A stretch of DNA of 64,000 bases, taken from positions 657,037 to 721,036 of the forward strand of contig NZ_LT635493.1 in assembly GCF_900120405.1 (NCBI RefSeq). The letters run 5' to 3'. Shown in pieces: positions 1 to 8,484 of this stretch. The notes under the pieces are model-generated. The model was given only the letters and a program-made list of their open reading frames with translations, made no database searches and was not told the origin of the DNA. Position 1 is the stretch's first letter. Each line of letters begins with the position of its first letter. This DNA comes from Urinicoccus massiliensis (GTDB lineage Bacteria > Bacillota > Clostridia > Tissierellales > Peptoniphilaceae). Position numbers and translations under genes: made by a program.

Positions 1-100
1 AAGCTTTGTCATACTATTTTTGCTGTCCTTACTAAGAATGAACCTTATCAAGTGCAGAGTTAGTTTTTGCTTAACTGTTTGCAAATTTTTGATAAAGGTT

Positions 101-146
101 CTGTAAATGGCGAGCTTTGCTCGGGCGTAGCCTTTACCATTTACAG
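101..146. repeat. Nested inverted repeat at the left edge
   Basis: CTGTAAATGG at 101-110 is the exact reverse complement of CCATTTACAG at 137-146. Inside, CGAGC-TTT-GCTCG (111-123) forms a second small hairpin. No gene covers it. Such nested hairpins occur in non-coding parts of conjugative elements, but I cannot assign a role. Confidence 0.6.
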
Positions 147-190
147 GTTCTTTTGAAAAAATTACTATTTAAAAGGCAAAAACTTTACTT

Positions 191-227
191 ACCCTATTTT
201 TAATCTTAAACTTTAGGGTGCTTTTTT
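191..227 (+). terminator. Possible terminator
   Basis: ACCCTA (191-196) pairs with TAGGGT (214-219) and is followed by a run of six T (222-227). The loop is long and AT-rich, so this is weak. It would end a plus-strand transcript entering from left of the window. The rest of 1-522 shows no gene I can support. Confidence 0.35.
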
Positions 228-442
228 ATGCTTATTTTTATTCAGTTTTTATCAATATCATTACTTATATTTTCTTTGTTTCACCTCTTGACTTTTAATA
301 GTTAGTCTTCCCATTTTGTATTTTTCTACAGTGCTAGTATATCACAAGATTAATTACTTTCTATTCATCTTTTTATAATCATTTTCTAACCTGAATTTTT
401 ATTTTTTATAGTATTTTTGAGTTTTATTGATTAATTGAATAT

Positions 443-480
443 AAAAAATGAGGACTTATGCTATTAGGCATAAATCCTCT
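443..480 (-). terminator. Terminator of cassette 1
   Basis: GAGGACTTATGC (450-461) pairs with GCATAAATCCTC with one mismatch. Read on the minus strand the hairpin is followed by CATTTTTTAT. It lies about 40 bases past the last gene of the minus-strand operon. Confidence 0.7.
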
Positions 481-522
481 TTTCTAAATTTTACTGTTTA
501 AAGACTTTAATATTTCTTCCTA

Positions 523-2259
523 TCAATTATTTAATTTCCATGATTCCGCCTTAGCTTTTGCATTAATCAAGTCAGAATAAAGCCCATCATTCTTAATCAG
601 TTCTTCATGATTTCCACGTTCTACTATTTCTCCATCTTTTAAAACTAAAATTTGATCTGCATTTCTAATTGTCTTTAACCTATGAGCAATCATTATTACT
701 GTCTTATTTTTTGTTAATGATTCTATTGCTTCTTTAAGTTTATCTTCATTTTCTGGGTCTATATTTGCAGTTGCCTCATCAAAGATTATGATGTCCGCAT
801 CTTTTAGCATGGCTCTGGCTATGGAGATTCTTTGTTTTTCTCCACCAGACAGGCTTGCTCCACCTTCCCCAATGATAGTGTCATATCCTTCTGGTAAAGC
901 TTCTATAAATTCATGACATCTTGCTTTTTTAGCAGCTTGAACTACTTCTTCATGGCTTGCATTTTGTTTTCCAAATTTTATATTGTTTTCAATTGTATCT
1001 TCAAAGAGATAGACGTCTTGGAAAACTGTACTTATTAATTCCATAAGTGATTCTAGCTTATATTTTCTTATATCTATTCCACCTACCTTTATACTTCCTT
1101 TATCAATGTCCCAAAACCTGGAAATTAAATTGCACATAGTTGTTTTCCCTGAACCTGAAAGTCCTACAATTGCAGCCATTGTATTTTCTTTAATTTTACA
1201 AGATATGTTTTTTAATATTTTTTTATCCTCGTAGGAAAAAGAAACATCATTAAATTCTATATCATATTTTTCCGGAACTATGTTTTTGCCATCTATATCG
1301 ATTTTAGGCATACTCATAGTTTTTTCAACTTCTTCAATAGAACTTGTTGCTAGTCTTAAAGTTGCTAATACACTACCCGTTGATTTTATATGATTAAAAG
1401 CTAGAAAGGACATTATTATACCCATTATCCCGTCTGAAATATTCATACTTCCCTTAAAAAATAATTGCAATGATGTTGCTATCATAATAACACTAAAGAA
1501 AGCTATAATAATATCTTGAATTATGATATAGGGAGTAAGACTTTCTTCCATATCTAAGTTTACTTTTTCATTCTTAGTAATAGACGATATTATTTCCTTA
1601 TCTCTTATACCTTCAAGATTAAAAGCTTTTATTACAAAAAGCCCCTGTATATATTCTAAAGTTCTTTGCACAAGTTCTGATTGAGATTTTTGCCTAGCAG
1701 CAGAACTGGCTTTTGACTTCTTTTCCATATAGGATACGGCGCACAAGTATAATAATGTTCCTATAAAAACAATACATCCTAGTTTAAATTCAAAAATAAA
1801 AATCATTAAAGTAAAAACTATTGAATTTATTAAACCACTTAATACACCTACTAGAATAAATGGTGCAGTATTTTCTATATCATCCAATACTGAAGTAGTT
1901 ATTCCTGTTATATAAGCAGTATTATTTCTATTAAAATATCCCATAGGTACAGTTTTTAAAAGTTTTCCTATTTCTACTCTTTTATTAGCTACCATAAAAT
2001 ATCCTGCGTGTACCTGTTTAAGTTGGGCAAGAGAATTAAAATAGCTTCTTCCAATAATACTTAAAATTAGTAATATTAAAACTATTAATGAAACTTTCAT
2101 ATTTTTATTATCTGAAAAGATTGAGTTTAATACAATATAAATTGCTACAATCTGTAACATATTAAATATGGCGTAAATAAACTCAAAGACCACAGAGACA
2201 TTTAAATTAGATTTCTCAAGATCTGCAAAGTTCCAAATTTTTTTAAGTCCACTAATCAT
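523..2259 (-). CDS. ABC half-transporter, exporter fold (cassette 1, second subunit)
   Basis: A 578-residue membrane permease fused to an ATPase. The first ~320 residues hold about six hydrophobic segments; the ATPase has Walker A GLSGSGKTT (near 365), signature LSGGEKQR (near 470) and Walker B/D-loop IIFDEATANIDPENE with the catalytic Glu intact. It directly follows a second half-transporter, so the two probably form a heterodimer in the membrane. The family includes drug exporters and also IrtAB/YbtPQ-type siderophore importers, which share this fold. Its ATPase is close to that of the gene ending at 18919 (shared KARCH-FI and LSGGEKQRISIARA). Last gene of a minus-strand operon; it is followed by a terminator at 443-480. 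The substrate cannot be read from sequence. Confidence 0.9.
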   Translation of the reverse strand: MISGLKKIWNFADLEKSNLNVSVVFEFIYAIFNMLQIVAIYIVLNSIFSDNKNMKVSLIVLILLILSIIGRSYFNSLAQLKQVHAGYFMVANKRVEIGKLLKTVPMGYFNRNNTAYITGITTSVLDDIENTAPFILVGVLSGLINSIVFTLMIFIFEFKLGCIVFIGTLLYLCAVSYMEKKSKASSAARQKSQSELVQRTLEYIQGLFVIKAFNLEGIRDKEIISSITKNEKVNLDMEESLTPYIIIQDIIIAFFSVIMIATSLQLFFKGSMNISDGIMGIIMSFLAFNHIKSTGSVLATLRLATSSIEEVEKTMSMPKIDIDGKNIVPEKYDIEFNDVSFSYEDKKILKNISCKIKENTMAAIVGLSGSGKTTMCNLISRFWDIDKGSIKVGGIDIRKYKLESLMELISTVFQDVYLFEDTIENNIKFGKQNASHEEVVQAAKKARCHEFIEALPEGYDTIIGEGGASLSGGEKQRISIARAMLKDADIIIFDEATANIDPENEDKLKEAIESLTKNKTVIMIAHRLKTIRNADQILVLKDGEIVERGNHEELIKNDGLYSDLINAKAKAESWKLNN

Positions 2260-2269
2260 TTTGCACTCC

Positions 2270-3985
2270 TTATTTTTTTAGATTTGCTCTCCACATATCT
2301 TTATAAGTATTGCTTTTGTTTAGTAATTCTTCATGATCACCAGCACAAGATATTTTTCCATCTTCAACTAGAAAAATCTTATCTACATCAGTTACAGTAG
2401 ATAGCCTATGAGCAATAATTATAACAGTTTTCCCCTCTATCAATTTAGAAATTGATTCTTGTAACTTAACTTCATTTTCCGGATCTATATAAGCTGTTGC
2501 TTCGTCTAATATAAGAATTGGTACATTTTTAAGCATAGCTCGAGCTATAGTAATTCTTTGCCTTTCTCCCCCAGATAAATTACTTCCCCCAGAACCTACT
2601 ATCGTTTGATATCCTTTTTCTAATGACATAATAAATTCATGACAACCCGAAGCTTTTGCCATTTCTATTACTTCATCATCACGAGCATTTACCTTTCCCA
2701 TTCTTATATTTTCCATCACAGTATCATTAAAAAGAAAAGTGTCTTGAGATACAAATGCTACCAAATCATATAGTTGTCTAAGTGGAATATCTAATATATT
2801 TTTATCTCCAATAGTAACTACTCCATCACTAATATCCCAATACCCAGCAATAAGCTTTGCTATAGTGGATTTCCCAGAACCTGAAGGTCCAACTAAAGCA
2901 TTAACAGTATTTTCTTCTACAAATAAATCTACGCCCTTTAAAATTTCTTTGTTTTCATCGTATGCAAAATGTAAATCCTTAATCTTAATATCATAGTTCT
3001 CAAAATAAGTTATATTATCGCTATGGATCTGTTCATCAGCTGCTAAAATAGAATCTATTCTATTAACTGTTGTTCCTACTTGTGCTAAACTGTCAATAAA
3101 ATTAATTGCGGCTAATAAAGGACCTGCTACTCCTAATGAAAGTATTATGACCATTATAAAACTACTAATTTCTAGGCTACCCCCTATATACATCAAAAAA
3201 CCTATAGGCAGTATCGTTATCAAAGTAGTAGGTGATATTGCTTTAGATAACGACATAGAAAATTGGGTATTCTTCATCCATTTATAAAAATATTCAGCAT
3301 TTGCATAAATACTATTCTCATATTTAGAATAGAAATTCTCACCCTGATTAAAAGTTTTTATAACCTCAATTCCATTGATATATTCGACAATTGACTTATT
3401 CATATTAGTATTGACCTCAACAGATTTAGCATAATCACTTGCGTAATCTTTCATAATTAAACCCATAAAGATCATACCAACTGGAATTGAAACTAAAGAA
3501 AGAATTGCCAATCTCCAATCAATGATTAATAAATAAATAATGATAAATAGCGGTCCTAATATGTTTGCCGTCATTTCTGGAAGCAAATGAGCTAATGGTC
3601 TTTCCATTTTTTCTACTTGGTCAACAATAGTTGTTTTAAATTCTCCACTACTTGTGTCTATTATTTTTCCTAAAGGCATTCTAGGAAGTTTTTGAGCTAT
3701 ACTTATTCTTAAGTTCTTTAAAATTGAAAAGGTTGCTTTATGAGAAATTTTTAGTGCAAATGAATATAAAATTGATTTTAAGCTATACCCAAGAAATATA
3801 AATAGACATAGTAACATGTAATATTTAGTATCATGATTCCCCTGAATTAGATTATTTATAATGCTGCTAGCAAAAATATATGGCATAATTCCACATAAAA
3901 CCCCTATGCTAGAAAGAAGAATAGCAAGTTTAATCCACTTTTTCTCTGTTTCTGCATATTCCCAAATGCGTTTTAAATAGTCCAC
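2270..3985 (-). CDS. ABC half-transporter, exporter fold (cassette 1, first subunit)
   Basis: A 571-residue permease-ATPase fusion. The N-terminal half is hydrophobic with about six membrane segments; the ATPase shows VGPSGSGKST, LSGGERQR and ILDEATAYIDPENE with catalytic Glu. Only ten bases separate it from the downstream half-transporter, and it follows the fused ECF ATPase by 24 bases. It has a clear counterpart in cassette 3 (20659-22569): both have the permease motif RLPLGKI/NPVGKIK and an ATPase with SQD-FLF. Together with its partner it likely moves one substrate across the membrane; the IrtAB/YbtPQ relation is a family inference, not proof of siderophore import. Confidence 0.9.
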   Translation of the reverse strand: MDYLKRIWEYAETEKKWIKLAILLSSIGVLCGIMPYIFASSIINNLIQGNHDTKYYMLLCLFIFLGYSLKSILYSFALKISHKATFSILKNLRISIAQKLPRMPLGKIIDTSSGEFKTTIVDQVEKMERPLAHLLPEMTANILGPLFIIIYLLIIDWRLAILSLVSIPVGMIFMGLIMKDYASDYAKSVEVNTNMNKSIVEYINGIEVIKTFNQGENFYSKYENSIYANAEYFYKWMKNTQFSMSLSKAISPTTLITILPIGFLMYIGGSLEISSFIMVIILSLGVAGPLLAAINFIDSLAQVGTTVNRIDSILAADEQIHSDNITYFENYDIKIKDLHFAYDENKEILKGVDLFVEENTVNALVGPSGSGKSTIAKLIAGYWDISDGVVTIGDKNILDIPLRQLYDLVAFVSQDTFLFNDTVMENIRMGKVNARDDEVIEMAKASGCHEFIMSLEKGYQTIVGSGGSNLSGGERQRITIARAMLKNVPILILDEATAYIDPENEVKLQESISKLIEGKTVIIIAHRLSTVTDVDKIFLVEDGKISCAGDHEELLNKSNTYKDMWRANLKK

Positions 3986-4009
3986 AACACTCCTCCATTC
4001 TAAAATATT

Positions 4010-5401
4010 TTATTTTGAAAACTCATAAATATTACCTCCACAGTTTTTTATAAACTCATAATCGTGTGTAATAATTATAATGAGTTTTCCTTCTCTCTCC
4101 ATATCGTGTAGGAAATTAATTAATGTATTCATCTGTGGTTTACATAATCCACTTGTAGGCTCATCTAAGATAATAATAGGTTTATTACTAAGCCTTGCTA
4201 TAGCAATCAACAATCTTTGCTTCTCTCCTCCCGATAAACTTTGAGGATGTTTTTCAAGATTTGATAATAATCCCATCTTTTCCAACATTTTTTCATTTAG
4301 GCTTTTATCTTCACTTACTGTTGAAACTTCCGATAATACAGTTTCTGTAAAAAGCTGAGAGCTAGGATCTTGCATTACCATAAAAATTTCTTTATTTTGT
4401 TTTGTAACTTTTTTTTGATTAACAAATACATCTCCGTGACCTTTTGTAATGCCGGTCAATAATTTAATGAAAGTACTTTTCCCTATTCCATTTTTTCCAA
4501 TGATAAAATTTACTCCCTTATTAAAGGAAATACTAAAGTCAAAAATTTTATTCTTTTCATATTTTTTCTTAAAATTATGACATGATAAATCTCCATTGCT
4601 GAAATTATTTTTATCATCCAATAAATTTACTTTATAATATTTATTAATCTCTAAATCACTTTTCTCTATTTTATTAAATGTTCTAAGTCCATATCCTTCT
4701 GCAATAGCTTTCAAATTATAATCATTTAAATCTTCTTTTTCGTATAAATTTAAAGACTCATTATCAATAATACAGAGCCTATCCATTATATCTTTTAAAT
4801 AAAATAATCTATGTTCCACAACAATTATTATCTTATTTAATTCTTTTAATTTCACTAAGGCTTCTTTTAACCTTTCTATAGATTCATTATCTAATGATGA
4901 AGATGGTTCATCTAATAAGATAATATCATTTTCAGAAATTGCACAAGCTGCAAGTGCTATCATTTGCTTTTCTCCACCAGATAAATCAAATATATTTTTG
5001 CCTAATAAGTATTCTATATTTAAGAGTTTTGAGTATTTCTTTATTCTATTGATTATCTCTGACTTGTCAGTATTTCTATTTTCTAGCTGAAAGGCTAACT
5101 CCTCAGTGGAATTCATACAGTAAAATTGAGATTTTGGATTTTGAAATACATTTGAAATAATACATGATCTTTCAAATATATTTTTACTAAGTAAATCTAG
5201 GTTGTTATATTTTATTTCTCCACTAATATTAGCATCAAGGTATTCAGGTATTACTCCATTAATTGCTTTTAATAGTGTGCTTTTTCCACATCCAGAATGT
5301 CCTGTAATAACTGTAATTTCACCAGCTTTACATTCAAAATTTAGATTTTTTAAGATATTTTCATCATCAAAAGATAAATCAAGCTTTCTTATTTTAAGCA
5401 T
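4010..5401 (-). CDS. ECF transporter ATPase, two ATPase domains in one chain
   Basis: 463 residues with two complete ABC ATPase domains. The first has Walker A GHSGCGKST and signature LSGGEKQ; the second has GKNGIGKST, LSGGEKQR and ILDEPTSG. In most ECF transporters EcfA1 and EcfA2 are separate; here they are fused. No membrane segments. The start overlaps the end of the EcfT gene by eight bases, indicating translational coupling. It would power uptake by the S and T subunits encoded upstream. Same architecture as 8485-9849, but the two are clearly diverged, so this is not a recent duplication. Confidence 0.9.
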   Translation of the reverse strand: MLKIRKLDLSFDDENILKNLNFECKAGEITVITGHSGCGKSTLLKAINGVIPEYLDANISGEIKYNNLDLLSKNIFERSCIISNVFQNPKSQFYCMNSTEELAFQLENRNTDKSEIINRIKKYSKLLNIEYLLGKNIFDLSGGEKQMIALAACAISENDIILLDEPSSSLDNESIERLKEALVKLKELNKIIIVVEHRLFYLKDIMDRLCIIDNESLNLYEKEDLNDYNLKAIAEGYGLRTFNKIEKSDLEINKYYKVNLLDDKNNFSNGDLSCHNFKKKYEKNKIFDFSISFNKGVNFIIGKNGIGKSTFIKLLTGITKGHGDVFVNQKKVTKQNKEIFMVMQDPSSQLFTETVLSEVSTVSEDKSLNEKMLEKMGLLSNLEKHPQSLSGGEKQRLLIAIARLSNKPIIILDEPTSGLCKPQMNTLINFLHDMEREGKLIIIITHDYEFIKNCGGNIYEFSK

Positions 5402-6095
5402 ATTTTCTACCTCTTATATAAAAAAATAAAACTAAAATAGAAACAAAAAAAATTAAATAGTCAGCAAATGTTAAATTTGCTTCTCTAATATTTGATCTAT
5501 TTTGATTGACAGCAAGACCCTTAGTTAATGAAGCTACTGTCAATTCATCAGCAGAATTTGATAGAGTCATCAATAGTGGAATTATCCTATATTCAATTAA
5601 TAAAATAGGATTCTTGAAAAATTTCCTACAACTTATACCCCTCAAATAAATAGCTTGTTTTATTTGTCTATACTCAATTCTTGTTGCATAAAAATATCTA
5701 ACCATAACCGCAACAGGAATGGCTATCTGATCAGGACACTTCACCTTTTTTAATGAACAAATTGCTTCTCCTACACTAGTCGTTAAAATTATATAATTTC
5801 CCATAACCATAGGTGCAAAAACTCTTTTTATTATAATTATAACTATGTGTATAAGTGATAATATTATAGAATCATTTAATTCCCTAATATTAATTTCTAT
5901 AATATTCAATATTATAAAAAGTATGATTGATTTAATCCCGGATTTTATATGTCCAGATAAAAATAATAAAAAAGTAGGGAGCATACATATTAATACATAA
6001 TATATAGGATTTAGGCTTTGAATATTTCCAATTGTCATAATAAAAGAAATAACCATCATTAAAAATAATTTTGCTCTAAAATCTATCCTTATCAT
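5394..6095 (-). CDS. ECF transporter transmembrane subunit EcfT
   Basis: A hydrophobic CbiQ/EcfT-family protein with about five to six membrane segments and the ARG-like coupling stretch near YLRGISCRKFF, which in this family contacts the ATPases. I chose the ATG giving MIRIDFRAKL, the usual family N-terminus; a TTG seven codons upstream (6116) is possible. It lies between the S-component and the fused ATPase, forming an S-T-A order. Confidence 0.85.
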   Translation of the reverse strand: MIRIDFRAKLFLMMVISFIMTIGNIQSLNPIYYVLICMLPTFLLFLSGHIKSGIKSIILFIILNIIEINIRELNDSIILSLIHIVIIIIKRVFAPMVMGNYIILTTSVGEAICSLKKVKCPDQIAIPVAVMVRYFYATRIEYRQIKQAIYLRGISCRKFFKNPILLIEYRIIPLLMTLSNSADELTVASLTKGLAVNQNRSNIREANLTFADYLIFFVSILVLFFYIRGRKYA

Positions 6096-6119
6096 ATCTA
6101 ATAACCCGCTCCCCAATTC

Positions 6120-6701
6120 TCACTTACCAATTTTTGAAAAATGTTTTTTCAAGAACACAATTCCTAAGCTACAACCTACAAAAGCACCAATAAATCCTAA
6201 AATAGCCATGACTATTAAAATCCAATCAGGCATAACTTTCATCATCGTGTCAATAAATTCTTGTTTATAACCTTGATTTAAAAGCTCTTGTACATACTCA
6301 TTTCTTGAGATGATAATCGGAACATAGTTTCCTAAAGTGCAAAGACTTGAAAAAGAAAATGCTAATCTAGATTTTCCTTTACTGTCATAAGAGCCTGATT
6401 TTAATATTATTTCTCCAATAAATCCTGCAATTGCTCCTGTTAAAAGTGCCCATGGACCATGACCCATGATGACATAAGCTAAAGATATTAGCATTGTTTG
6501 AATAAAAAGCATTCCTGGCTTCTTAATTTTTGTTGAAAAAAGCATGTTACTAGGTCCAACTAAAATCCCCTGTACTAAGGGAACAATTGGCATCAAAACA
6601 GGAACCATAGCTGTAAATGAGCCTATTAGCATAAAAATAAACCCAAGTACCGCAAACAAACCAACATTAATTAAATCTCTAACTTCTAATTTTTTATTCA
6701 T
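6120..6701 (-). CDS. ECF substrate-binding S component, Trep_Strep type
   Basis: 193 residues, about six hydrophobic segments, N-terminus KKLEVRDLINVGLFAVLGF as in Trep_Strep (MptS-like) S components. In ECF transporters the S component captures the substrate and docks on EcfT. A good Shine-Dalgarno (AAGGAGG) precedes the ATG. It starts 17 bases after the TetR gene and is followed within a few bases by EcfT. Substrates of this S-component family are not established in general; heme or metal-related compounds are a guess from the neighbouring genes. Confidence 0.8.
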   Translation of the reverse strand: MNKKLEVRDLINVGLFAVLGFIFMLIGSFTAMVPVLMPIVPLVQGILVGPSNMLFSTKIKKPGMLFIQTMLISLAYVIMGHGPWALLTGAIAGFIGEIILKSGSYDSKGKSRLAFSFSSLCTLGNYVPIIISRNEYVQELLNQGYKQEFIDTMMKVMPDWILIVMAILGFIGAFVGCSLGIVFLKKHFSKIGK

Positions 6702-6718
6702 TTCTAAAACCTCCTTAG

Positions 6719-7312
6719 TTATCTATTTTTTTCTAAATCTAAAATATAATTTAAAATTGTATCTTTTAGATATTTCCTATTCTCATCATATGAATCTCTT
6801 GCATTAAGAACTTGCGAGCTTAATATCATTCCATTTATATAATTTACTAAAAAACCATCTTCAAAAATCTTTGAATCAATTCCTAATTTATTAGATATTG
6901 AATCTAATTGATTTACTGTTTCTGTTTTCAAATCTTGAAACATCTTCTCTAAATCTTCATTATATTTTTTTGATTGTAATAAAAGAGAATAAACCTTAGT
7001 AATATCAGTATCTGGTAGACATTTATCCACTAAAATTTCACTCATCTGTTCATATTTATCTTGACCTATGTGAGCTTCTAAATAATTATCAATTAAATTA
7101 TTTCTATACTGATTTCCATCAAGCATTAAATCTTTAAGCATTTCAGCTGTGCTTTTATAATGATGATAGACACCACCTGTGCTCATGCCAACTTCTTTAA
7201 TCACATCCTCCATTGTTGTATTCTGAAATCCTTTATTCAAAAAACATCTCATTGCTGCATCTCGAATTTCTTTTTTTCTAATTTGACCAACTTTTGTTTC
7301 CTTATCTTTCAA
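6719..7312 (-). CDS. TetR-family regulator of cassette 1
   Basis: 197 residues with an N-terminal TetR helix-turn-helix (GQIRKKEIRDAAMRCFLNKGF, then TTMEDVIKEVGMSTGGVYHH). I start it at the TTG at 7312 because GGAGG stands seven bases before it, and the promoter and a perfect palindrome lie just upstream at 7343-7392; a longer reading from 7402 would place both inside the gene. First gene of the minus-strand cassette 1 operon, so it likely controls itself and the ECF and ABC genes. The effector is unknown. It resembles the cassette 3 TetR (both carry QIRKKEI and GGVY-HY). Confidence 0.85.
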   Translation of the reverse strand: MKDKETKVGQIRKKEIRDAAMRCFLNKGFQNTTMEDVIKEVGMSTGGVYHHYKSTAEMLKDLMLDGNQYRNNLIDNYLEAHIGQDKYEQMSEILVDKCLPDTDITKVYSLLLQSKKYNEDLEKMFQDLKTETVNQLDSISNKLGIDSKIFEDGFLVNYINGMILSSQVLNARDSYDENRKYLKDTILNYILDLEKNR

Positions 7313-7342
7313 TAAAATACCTCCAATCATTCGATTATTTTT

Positions 7343-7392
7343 CCGAGGATTCCCTCGGTTTTTATTATAGCTTAATTGAAAAGTATTTTCAA
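7343..7392 (-). promoter_or_regulatory. Cassette 1 promoter with TetR-type operator
   Basis: Read on the minus strand: -35 TTGAAA (7387-7392), 17-base spacer, -10 TATAAT (7364-7369), then the perfect palindrome CCGAGG-ATTC-CCTCGG (7343-7358) across the expected start of transcription. This is where an autoregulating TetR protein would bind. Its GC-rich arms stand out in AT-rich DNA. Confidence 0.75.
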
Positions 7393-7514
7393 TATTAATC
7401 AAATTATAAATTTTGCTCTACTCTACCGTATACTTCTTAATTAATTTATTTAAATGCGGTATAATTAATAAAACCTAATACACGCTTATGCTTATAACTT
7501 TAATAGCAAGCACA

Positions 7515-7581
7515 GTAAGTGTACGGACACTTACGAAAAAATTAATGGAGCAGACCTTTACGGAATGCTCCATTAATTTTT
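7515..7581 (+). other. Two strong hairpins ahead of mobC; possible oriT
   Basis: GTAAGTGT-ACGG-ACACTTAC (7515-7534) is a perfect inverted repeat. It is followed by a second with arms of about 15 bases, AAAATTAATGGAGCA and TGCTCCATTAATTTT (7538-7580). They lie upstream of a MobC-like gene, where transfer origins of mobilizable elements are often found. The second hairpin with its T run could equally be a terminator. oriT is inference. Confidence 0.4.
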
Positions 7582-7636
7582 ACCTTGTTCGGGAGAACCC
7601 TAAGACCCCGAAATATATTTTAAAAAGGAGAATAAA

Positions 7637-7864
7637 ATGGCAAATAGATTTAGAAATGAAAGAATAGAAATTAAACTAACTAAGGAAGAGAAAGAAGTTT
7701 TTGAAAAGAAAATGAAACTTGCTAATTGCAAAACCATGTCCCATTTTCTTAGAAAATGTGTATTGGAAAAAGAAATTTATGTAGTAGATATTGTATCATC
7801 TTCTATATCTTCTACAAGAAGCATAAATTTGTCTCCACAAGATGGGCACTTTAATAAAACATAA
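7637..7864 (+). pseudogene. Truncated MobC-like mobilization protein
   Basis: The first ~50 residues (RFRNERIEIKLTKEEKEVF, then KTMSHFLRKCVLEKEIYVVD) look like the N-terminus of MobC relaxosome accessory proteins, which are usually over 100 residues. After VVD the sequence changes and reads only as the antisense of the zinc-ribbon fragment on the other strand, ending at residue 75. A good Shine-Dalgarno (AAAGGAG) precedes it. A deletion has joined two unrelated genes tail to tail near 7790. No relaxase is present. Confidence 0.7.
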
Positions 7865-7914
7865 CCATCAGAATCTGCTGGAATACTTATTTCTAGAGTT
7901 TCAAAATCTTTCAT
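7777..7914 (-). pseudogene. Truncated zinc-ribbon protein
   Basis: A 45-residue reading frame, MKDFETLEISIPADSDGYVL followed by LKCPSCGDKFMLLVEDIEDD. One CPSC knuckle is present; the second Cys pair of a zinc ribbon is missing, because the frame runs into the mobC fragment and stops at 7777. Small TFIIB-type zinc-ribbon proteins of this kind are found in conjugative elements of Firmicutes. It overlaps the mobC fragment on the other strand. Probably non-functional. Confidence 0.6.
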
Positions 7915-7981
7915 CTTTAACTACCTCTACTAATTAAATTTTAACAACTTTCTATTATCAAAAGCATCTTCAAGATTTATA

Positions 7982-8212
7982 TTAAGATATATCTCTGTCA
8001 TCTCTCCTATATTCAATAATATCTCCAATATCGCATTGAAAATACTCACAAATCTTTCCTAATGTTTCCAAACTTACATTTTCGTCTCTTCCCATTTTTG
8101 CTATTGTCTTGGGTGTTGTTGCAATTGCACATTGTAAGTCTGTTTTTTTCATATTTTTATCTATTAATAACTTCCATAATTTATTATATGAAAATCCCAT
8201 ATCATTCTCCAA
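7982..8212 (-). CDS. Small XRE-family DNA-binding protein
   Basis: 76 residues, almost entirely one Cro/C1-type helix-turn-helix: YNKLWKLLIDKNMKKTDLQ, TPKTIAKMGRDENVSLETLG, then ICEYFQCDIGDIIEY. This YozG-like type is common in mobile elements. It may start at the inner Met (MGFSYNK). Upstream of the zinc-ribbon fragment on the same strand, so both are likely leftovers of one element. Target unknown. Confidence 0.75.
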   Translation of the reverse strand: MENDMGFSYNKLWKLLIDKNMKKTDLQCAIATTPKTIAKMGRDENVSLETLGKICEYFQCDIGDIIEYRRDDRDIS

Positions 8213-8311
8213 TTCTATATTTTACCTTTCTAAATGTATAGATTAACTACCTAATTTATAGCATATAAAGCAGATTCCTTTCAATTATATGATTTACTGC
8301 GTTAAACTAAG

Positions 8312-8341
8312 CAAAAAAATAAAGGCAGTCCGAAGACTACC
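8312..8341 (-). terminator. Terminator of cassette 2
   Basis: On the minus strand GGTAGTC-TTCG-GACTGCC forms a 7-bp stem with a UUCG tetraloop (8324-8341), followed by TTTATTTTTTT. It ends the long cassette 2 operon. The rest of 8213-8484 shows no gene. Confidence 0.75.
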
Positions 8342-8484
8342 AATTTTTATCTCTCACCTCTTTAATTATGGTAATTAAATAAAGAATTCCCCTAAAGATA
8401 TGGAAGATACTAATACTATAAATAAATATTATGAAATTTATAAATAATCTCCCAGTTCTATTGACATGTTTATCAGACTCTATT

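Noticed and set aside
7313-7402. Longer N-terminus of the cassette 1 TetR
   Set aside because: It would include the promoter and the palindrome; the TTG at 7312 has a proper Shine-Dalgarno.
7538-7581. Only a transcription terminator
   Set aside because: The hairpin with a T run would serve as one, but there is no gene upstream on that strand to terminate; kept as oriT-like with low confidence.
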